Assembly: GCA_903970435.1 (NCBI GenBank)
Contig: CAJCIS010000041.1
Coordinates: 1-44,890, forward strand
DNA: 44,890 nt
Origin: Acidobacteriota bacterium
Lineage (GTDB): Bacteria; Pseudomonadota; Alphaproteobacteria; Acetobacterales; Acetobacteraceae
Reading direction: 5' to 3'
The stretch's first letter is position 1. Every line of letters begins with the position of its first letter. The notes beneath the pieces were generated by a model that worked only from the letters and a program-made list of their open reading frames with translations, was not told the DNA's origin and did not search any database. Below, piece after piece: positions 40,588-44,890 of this stretch. The position numbers were made by a program, and so were the translations under genes.

Positions 40588-42030
40588 TCATCTCGTTTCG
40601 TGCCGCCGCGGCCGGTTCACAGGCCGCGCATCATGAACCGGCCGGTTCCCAGGCCGCGCATCATGAACCACGCGCCCGCCGATCACGGTGGCGCGGACCT
40701 GCACGGACCCCAGCGCCATGCGCGCCCGCGACCATGGCCGGTCGAGCAGGCACAGATCGGCCGGCGCGCCGGCCTCCACGCGGCGGCGCATGGCGAGATT
40801 GCGCGGCGCGCATAGGTAGAGATCCAGCGCCGCCTCCGGTGTGAGCGCCTCCGCAGCGCCGAGCGGTGCGCCGGCGCGGGTCTGCCGGGATGTTGCGGCT
40901 TGCATCGCCGTCCAGGGATCGGTGCCGCCGAACGGCGCGTCACTTCCGGCGGCCAAGGTCACGCCGGCGTTGCGGAACGCGCGCAGGCGATAGAGAATCG
41001 GGTGCAGCGCCGGCGCCACCTCGGCGCGGTAGGTATCGCCGCGTTCGGCAATGAAATGCGGCTGCGTCACCACCGCGAGCCCGAGCCGGGCAATCTCCCC
41101 CACCGCCGAGTCCGGCGCCACCGAGGCATGCTCGATCCGGTCGCCCGGGGCGGCGCCGGCCTCCGCGATCGCCGCCAGGGCAAAGACGAGTTCGACTTCG
41201 GTCGCGCAATGGATGGCGGCCGGGCGCCCGGTGGCGTGGGCGCCGCTCACGAAAGCCACCGCCGCCTCGAAGGCCGGCAGCTCCGCTTCATGCAGATGGA
41301 GTTTCGCGGCGCCCAAGGTCATGCCGCCGGCCATGTCGGCCGGGGTCAGGCCAGGCGTGCCGGCGAGGACGATGCGCTGCGGCAACGCGCCGCTGGCGTG
41401 CTCGGCCGCGAAGTGGCGGGCGATGACGGCATCGTTGGCCGGCGTCATGTCCGTCAGGCCCGTCACGCCGGCCCGCGCGAGCCGCGCGCCGACCGCGGCG
41501 AACGAGGGTGGCGTGCCGCGGAGCGCCCGTTGCAGCCACGCATCCGCGTCGAACAGGCGGCCGGTATAGCGGCCCCCCGAGCGCTCCAGGCCCGGCGGCG
41601 GCGCATTCTCCGCCAGCAGGGCATCGAGCGCGGCCGAGTTCAGGAACCACATCCTGCCGGACCGATGTTGCACCCGCACCGGCCGGTCCGGCACCATTTC
41701 GTCCAGCAGGTCGGCATCGAGCCTGCCGGCGACGGATTCATGGTAGCCGGTGGCCCGCAGCCAGCCGGTGCCGGGCGCACGGAGGCGCGCCGCGAATTCC
41801 GCCGCGGTGGTCACCTCGGGCGGCCCGCATGCCACCGAGGCGAGCGCGGCGGCGAGCGACGCGACGTGAATGTGATGGTCGTGCAGGCCGGGCAGCACCA
41901 GGCCGCCCGCGGCGTCGATCACCGGCTCGCCGGGGCGCGGCGACAGCGCGCCGATGGCGGTGATGGTTTCGCCGATGATACGGATAGCGGCGTGGACGCC
42001 GCCTTCCAATTCGGCGTTTTCAATTAGCAT
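40588..42030 (-). CDS. Amidohydrolase-family protein (amidohydrolase 3/YtcJ-like)
   Basis: 480 aa. N-terminal beta-sandwich then a metal-dependent TIM barrel: GLVLPGLHDHHIHVASLA (HxH motif), AKLHLHEAE with Lys, AAIHCATEVE (His), GDRIEHASVAP (His) and TLAAGSDAPFGGTDPW (catalytic Asp). Resembles exoenzyme-regulatory-protein AepA/YtcJ-type hydrolases of cyclic amides, imides or lactones. Same strand as IclR, 67 bases upstream of it. The C-terminus carries a 10-residue tandem duplication (HDARPGNRP then HDARPVNRP) coded by two 30-base repeats at 40611-40640 and 40641-40670. Confidence 0.88.
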   Translation of the reverse strand: MLIENAELEGGVHAAIRIIGETITAIGALSPRPGEPVIDAAGGLVLPGLHDHHIHVASLAAALASVACGPPEVTTAAEFAARLRAPGTGWLRATGYHESVAGRLDADLLDEMVPDRPVRVQHRSGRMWFLNSAALDALLAENAPPPGLERSGGRYTGRLFDADAWLQRALRGTPPSFAAVGARLARAGVTGLTDMTPANDAVIARHFAAEHASGALPQRIVLAGTPGLTPADMAGGMTLGAAKLHLHEAELPAFEAAVAFVSGAHATGRPAAIHCATEVELVFALAAIAEAGAAPGDRIEHASVAPDSAVGEIARLGLAVVTQPHFIAERGDTYRAEVAPALHPILYRLRAFRNAGVTLAAGSDAPFGGTDPWTAMQAATSRQTRAGAPLGAAEALTPEAALDLYLCAPRNLAMRRRVEAGAPADLCLLDRPWSRARMALGSVQVRATVIGGRVVHDARPGNRPVHDARPVNRPRRHETR

Positions 42031-42083
42031 AAGGAGGCAAGGTTTGCCACTGGCTTTTGCATGCGGGGTGCGCCTTCAAAATA

Positions 42084-42127
42084 GCAAAAGTTTTTTGGTT
42101 CTTTTTTTCAAAAAAGAACGGCTTTCC
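42084..42127. repeat. Family A element after second CoA-ligase gene
   Basis: Consensus copy directly after the TAG stop of the ligase (42127, minus strand), in the usual stop-proximal orientation, 54 bases upstream of the amidohydrolase start. Confidence 0.88.
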
Positions 42128-43632
42128 TAAAACTTCTTTCTCACCTCGCGCCGCAACAACTTGCCCATTTCATTATAAGGCAGCGCATCGACCACCAAAA
42201 TCCGTTCCGGCACGCGGGACGACCGGAGCCGGGCCTTGATCAGGCCGCGAATCTCATCCGCCTCGAGCACAGCGTAACCCTCCCGCGGCACCACCGCCAC
42301 ACCCACCGCCTCGCCCCACTCGGCGGAGGGCACGGCCACCGCGGCGGCATCTGCGATGGCGGGATGGCCGAGCAATACATCCTCGATTTCGCCGGGCGAG
42401 ATGTTTTCGCCGCCGCGCACGATCACATCGTCAGCGCGGCCGGCAAGGAACAGGTAGCCGTCCGCGTCCAGCCAGCCGGCATCCCGCGTGGCGAACCAGC
42501 CGGCCGCGTCCAGCGCGCTGCGTTCGCGATATTCGCCGGAGACCTGTTCGCCGCGGACGTAAATCTCGCCACGCGCGCCGGCGGGCAGGCACCGCCCCGC
42601 CGCGTCGCGGATTTCAAGCTCGACCGTCGGCAGCGGCCGGCCAACCGAAGCGAGCCGGGCGCGCGCCGCCGGGTCGGCCGACCGGTGGGCCGCGCGATGT
42701 TCCTCCGGCCCCAGCAGCGCCACGGTGGAACTCGTTTCGGTCAGGCCGTAGGCATTGGTGAAACCCGCGCCGGGGAACAGCGCGAGGGCCCGATCGATCA
42801 GTTCCAGCGGCATCCGCCCACCGCCATAGGCGATGGATTGCAGCGAGGCGATTTCGGCGGTGGCGCCCGCATCCATCCGGCCAATGACGCGGCCCAGCAT
42901 GGTGGGGACCAGGAACGCGTGCGTCGCGCGTTCGGCCGCGATCAGGCCCAGCCACGCATCGGGGTCGAAGGCGGGCAGCAGCAGAATGCGCCGCATGGCG
43001 TAAATCGAGCTCAGCAGGGCTGCAATGCCGGCGATGTGGTACGGCGGAACGCTGACCAGGGCTGCTTCTTCCGGCGCCGCCGCGGCGAACTCCACCGTGC
43101 CGAGAATGTACGACATAAGATTGCTGTGTCGTAATATTGCCGCCTTGGGCGCGGCCGTCGTTCCGCTTGTGAAAAGCTCTACCGCCACGGTCTGTGCCGG
43201 CTCCTCGCGTTCGCCGCCATCGCCGCCCAAAGCTTCGGCGCCCAAAGCTTCGGCGCCGGCCACGAAGCCGCCGCGCGTCAGCACATGATGGCCCGCGCCG
43301 GAACTGAGCCGGTCCACCCGCGGCTTGTCGCCGATAATGAGGGCGGGCGCGATGCGGCCGAGCAGCGCGGCCAGATCGGCGTCGGCCAGCCGGTAATTCA
43401 GCGGCACATAGGGAATGCCCGCGATGGCCGCGCCGAACAGGGCAATGGCCGAGGCTTCGCTGCTTTCATCGAGCAGGGCTACGTGCCCGCAACGAGTATC
43501 GCCGATGAGCCGCGCCGCGCCACGCGCCGCTTCGGCCAGCGCGCCATAGGTCCAGCGCCGCCCGTCACAGACCAGCCCGATCCGGTCCGGCTCTGCCTCG
43601 GCGGCCATTTGCAGGATAAGCGAAATGTTCAT
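42127..43632 (-). CDS. AMP-forming acyl-CoA synthetase
   Basis: 501 aa. P-loop ELFTSGTTAAPKAAILRHSN (about 151-170), A5 FTNAYGLTETSSTVALLG, A7 WFATRDAGWLDADGYLFLAG, A8 RADDVIVRGGENISPGEIE and the A10 Lys in MGKLLRREV. Complete. Activates an acid of the pathway; substrate unknown. N-terminal half contains a 15-base tandem duplication (43226-43240, 43241-43255) coding an extra ALGAE. The start ATG 43632 lies 9 bases downstream of the stop of the small protein gene (43642), so these two form one transcription unit. Confidence 0.92.
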   Translation of the reverse strand: MNISLILQMAAEAEPDRIGLVCDGRRWTYGALAEAARGAARLIGDTRCGHVALLDESSEASAIALFGAAIAGIPYVPLNYRLADADLAALLGRIAPALIIGDKPRVDRLSSGAGHHVLTRGGFVAGAEALGAEALGGDGGEREEPAQTVAVELFTSGTTAAPKAAILRHSNLMSYILGTVEFAAAAPEEAALVSVPPYHIAGIAALLSSIYAMRRILLLPAFDPDAWLGLIAAERATHAFLVPTMLGRVIGRMDAGATAEIASLQSIAYGGGRMPLELIDRALALFPGAGFTNAYGLTETSSTVALLGPEEHRAAHRSADPAARARLASVGRPLPTVELEIRDAAGRCLPAGARGEIYVRGEQVSGEYRERSALDAAGWFATRDAGWLDADGYLFLAGRADDVIVRGGENISPGEIEDVLLGHPAIADAAAVAVPSAEWGEAVGVAVVPREGYAVLEADEIRGLIKARLRSSRVPERILVVDALPYNEMGKLLRREVRKKF

Positions 43633-43641
43633 GCGCGATAT

Positions 43642-43932
43642 TCAGTCGGACGACGGCAGCGGCTTGGCGTCCTTCACCTGCAGCGCGGCGCCGCCGAGCG
43701 AGAGCGAACCTTGTCCCGCCTTCACGCACAGCAATTCCACGCTTGCCTCGGAATCGACATAACGCTTGCCGATTCTGGTGCCTTCGGCAAACGCGGGGTC
43801 GATCTGTCCGCGGTCCGCCGGCTTGCCTTCCACCATCGGCGCGCCGCCGCACGCGATCGTTCCGTCGCCGGCGCGGATGACCATCACCTCGGTGTCGCAG
43901 ACAACGCTCTTCAGTCTTGTTCCCGGCTTCAT
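43642..43932 (-). CDS. Small conserved-type protein of unknown function, linked to the CoA ligase
   Basis: 96 aa from ATG 43932, with GGGGGACAGG just upstream; a longer start at 43968 adds MYCQERVGPGDR. No known catalytic motif. Two similar beta-rich halves are visible: KSVVCDTEVMVIRAGDGTIACGGAP and VELLCVKAGQGSLSLGGAAL, which share a CxxEVxV...G...L.CGGA pattern, with cysteines in the first. It may be a small beta-barrel accessory or carrier protein. It is 9 bases upstream of the ligase gene and on the same strand, so a function in the ligase's pathway is likely. Confidence 0.7.
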   Translation of the reverse strand: MKPGTRLKSVVCDTEVMVIRAGDGTIACGGAPMVEGKPADRGQIDPAFAEGTRIGKRYVDSEASVELLCVKAGQGSLSLGGAALQVKDAKPLPSSD

Positions 43933-44025
43933 CCTGTCCCCCGGCCCGACCCGTTCCTGGCAATACATTACGCGATGCGCGAGCGCCCTCCTGCCGGTGG
44001 CCGGCGAGATCGCGGGCGCGATAAA

Positions 44026-44076
44026 AGAAGAAAGACAGCCGTTCTTTTCTGGAGAAAAGAACCAAAGGACTTTTGA
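44026..44076. repeat. Family A element with compensatory stem changes in the divergent spacer
   Basis: Stem GTTCTTTTCT with AGAAAAGAAC: both arms differ from consensus but remain complementary. Lies between the divergent small-protein gene and the SDR fragment. Confidence 0.85.
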
Positions 44077-44092
44077 TGATACTCTTTAGGGA

Positions 44093-44407
44093 ATGTCCAG
44101 CATGACAGGCATCGTCGTCGTCACCGGAGCTGCCGGGGCGTTAGGCCGCAAGACAAGCGAGGTGCTGGGGCAGCTTGGCTGGAAAGTCGCCGGCATCGAC
44201 CTCGCGGCGGTGCCGGCCGACACTGTGGCGCTGGCGATCGGCGGCGTGGACCTCACCGACGCGGCCGCGGTGCAAGCGGCGATGGCGCGGATCGGCGCGG
44301 CGTTCGGACGGCTGGACGGGCTGGTGAATATCGCCGGCGGGTTCCGGTGGGAAACCACCGCGGACGGATCGGTCGAGGCGCTGTTGCCGGTGGTGGGGCA
44401 GGTTTGA
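44093..44407 (+). pseudogene. Truncated SDR-family gene
   Basis: 104 codons: GIVVVTGAAGALGRKTSEVL (cofactor motif TGAAGALG), AGIDLAAVPADTV and LDGLVNIAGGFRWET (NAG-like). It stops after SVEALLPVVGQV, so the catalytic Ser/Tyr/Lys half (about 150 residues) is missing. The end abuts a family A element. Most likely a deletion remnant. A stable NAD-binding fragment cannot be excluded. Confidence 0.75.
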
Positions 44408-44411
44408 TAAG

Positions 44412-44453
44412 GAAGCAAGCAGTTCTTTTTTGAAAAAAAAGAACTGCTTCTTC
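44412..44453. repeat. Family A symmetric element with changed outer stem
   Basis: Arms AAGCAGTTCTTTTTT and complement (outer AGCAG/CTGCT instead of AGTAG/CTACT), directly after the truncated SDR. The covarying pair keeps the stem. Confidence 0.85.
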
Positions 44454-44466
44454 TTGGAGGTTCACA

Positions 44467-44784
44467 GTGCCCAAAATCATCGTCATCACGCGTGGCGGAG
44501 AAGAAAAAGACGTCCAAGCCATGCCAGGAATGACGGTGATGCAGATCATCCGCGACGCCGGCTTCGACGAGTTGCTCGCCCTGTGCGGCGGCGCGTGCAG
44601 TTGCGCCACCTGCCATGTGCATGTCGATCCCGCCTTTGCGGACCGGCTGCCGCCGATCAGCCCCGATGAAAGCGATTTGCTCGACGGGTCGATGCACCGC
44701 GACGCGTGGTCGCGCCTGTCGTGCCAGATTCCGTTCCGCGCCGAACTCGATGGGTTGAAGGTGCGGATTGCCGAGGAGGACTGA
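44467..44784 (+). CDS. [2Fe-2S] ferredoxin, adrenodoxin type
   Basis: 105 aa from GTG 44467, with TTGGAGG six bases upstream. Cluster ligands Cys40, Cys46, Cys49 ([10 protein letters not shown]) and Cys86 (LSCQIPF). [19 protein letters not shown] and the DESDLLDG region are typical of vertebrate-type/putidaredoxin ferredoxins that feed P450 or other oxygenases. No oxygenase or ferredoxin reductase lies in the window; they may be to the right. Followed by a family A element. Confidence 0.93.
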   Translation: MPKIIVITRGGEEKDVQAMPGMTVMQIIRDAGFDELLALCGGACSCATCHVHVDPAFADRLPPISPDESDLLDGSMHRDAWSRLSCQIPFRAELDGLKVRIAEED

Positions 44785-44811
44785 CCGCGGCCTTACCAAG
44801 CGCAAAGGGTT

Positions 44812-44860
44812 AAGAAAGCAGTTCTTTTCTGAAGAAAAGAACCAAAAGACTTTTGCTCTT
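44812..44860. repeat. Family A element after the 2Fe-2S ferredoxin gene
   Basis: Stem GTTCTTTTCT with AGAAAAGAAC, 28 bases after the ferredoxin stop, in the stop-proximal orientation. The remaining 30 bases to the window end show nothing recognisable. Confidence 0.85.
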
Positions 44861-44890
44861 GATGCAATCCCCAACGTATCGGCCATGCCC

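Noticed and set aside
919-44860. Could the many repeats be a CRISPR array?
   Set aside because: Copies are scattered over 45 kb in intergenic sites in both orientations, with no regular spacers or cas genes.
44086-44886. 266-residue minus-strand frame at the right edge
   Set aside because: It is antisense to the SDR remnant and ferredoxin and reads through two repeat elements; no conserved domain.

Overview
The window is GC-rich bacterial chromosome, most likely an alphaproteobacterium of the Rhodospirillales/Acetobacteraceae type. This is inferred from codon use, gene families and two families of intergenic palindromes; no rRNA or phylogenetic marker is present to prove it. No transposase, integrase, phage gene or CRISPR array was seen.

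Layout. (1) 1-4491: biotin synthesis genes bioF (cut by the left edge), bioB and bioA, with an unrelated quinone-reductase-like gene between bioF and bioB. (2) 4597-4682: a tRNA-Leu(CAA). (3) 4746-10161: a tripartite drug-efflux operon on the minus strand (HlyD/EmrA-like adaptor, DHA2/EmrB-like pump, NodT-type outer membrane lipoprotein) with a divergent LysR regulator. (4) 10214-20454: a VOC protein, a PAPS-type sulfotransferase, two alpha/beta hydrolases, three SDRs, a zinc-type dehydrogenase, an alkylsulfatase-like metallohydrolase and an amidohydrolase. (5) 20530-30393: a KstD-like flavoprotein, CaiB-type CoA-transferase, acyl-CoA dehydrogenase, CitE-like CoA-ester lyase, RipA/Cat1-type CoA-transferase, enoyl-CoA hydratase, CoA ligase and SDR. 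(6) 30531-35311: MarR, a 2-oxoacid/acetoin-dehydrogenase-like E1 beta/alpha pair with a free lipoyl-domain protein, a duplicated EthD-like protein and TetR. (7) 35560-44784: GMC oxidoreductase, enoyl-CoA hydratase, P450-type ferredoxin, thiolase-like protein, IclR, amidohydrolase, second CoA ligase with a small unknown protein, a truncated SDR and a 2Fe-2S ferredoxin.

Taken together, 10.2-44.8 kb reads as a large catabolic island for an alicyclic, steroid-like or terpenoid-like compound: ester or sulfate removal and alcohol oxidation, ring dehydrogenation, CoA activation, beta-oxidation-like steps, and CoA-ester cleavage to central metabolites. The substrate cannot be read from the sequence. 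Two ferredoxins without any oxygenase suggest that the oxygenase lies elsewhere.

The most unusual signal is structural. An AT-rich palindromic element (called family A here) occurs at least 26 times in 45 kb. It usually sits directly after a stop codon in a fixed orientation, sometimes as inverted pairs, and several copies carry paired changes that keep the stem. In two cases it has become part of a gene's 5' end (bioA and the outer membrane lipoprotein). A second, GC-rich family (family B) forms very long hairpins between convergent genes.
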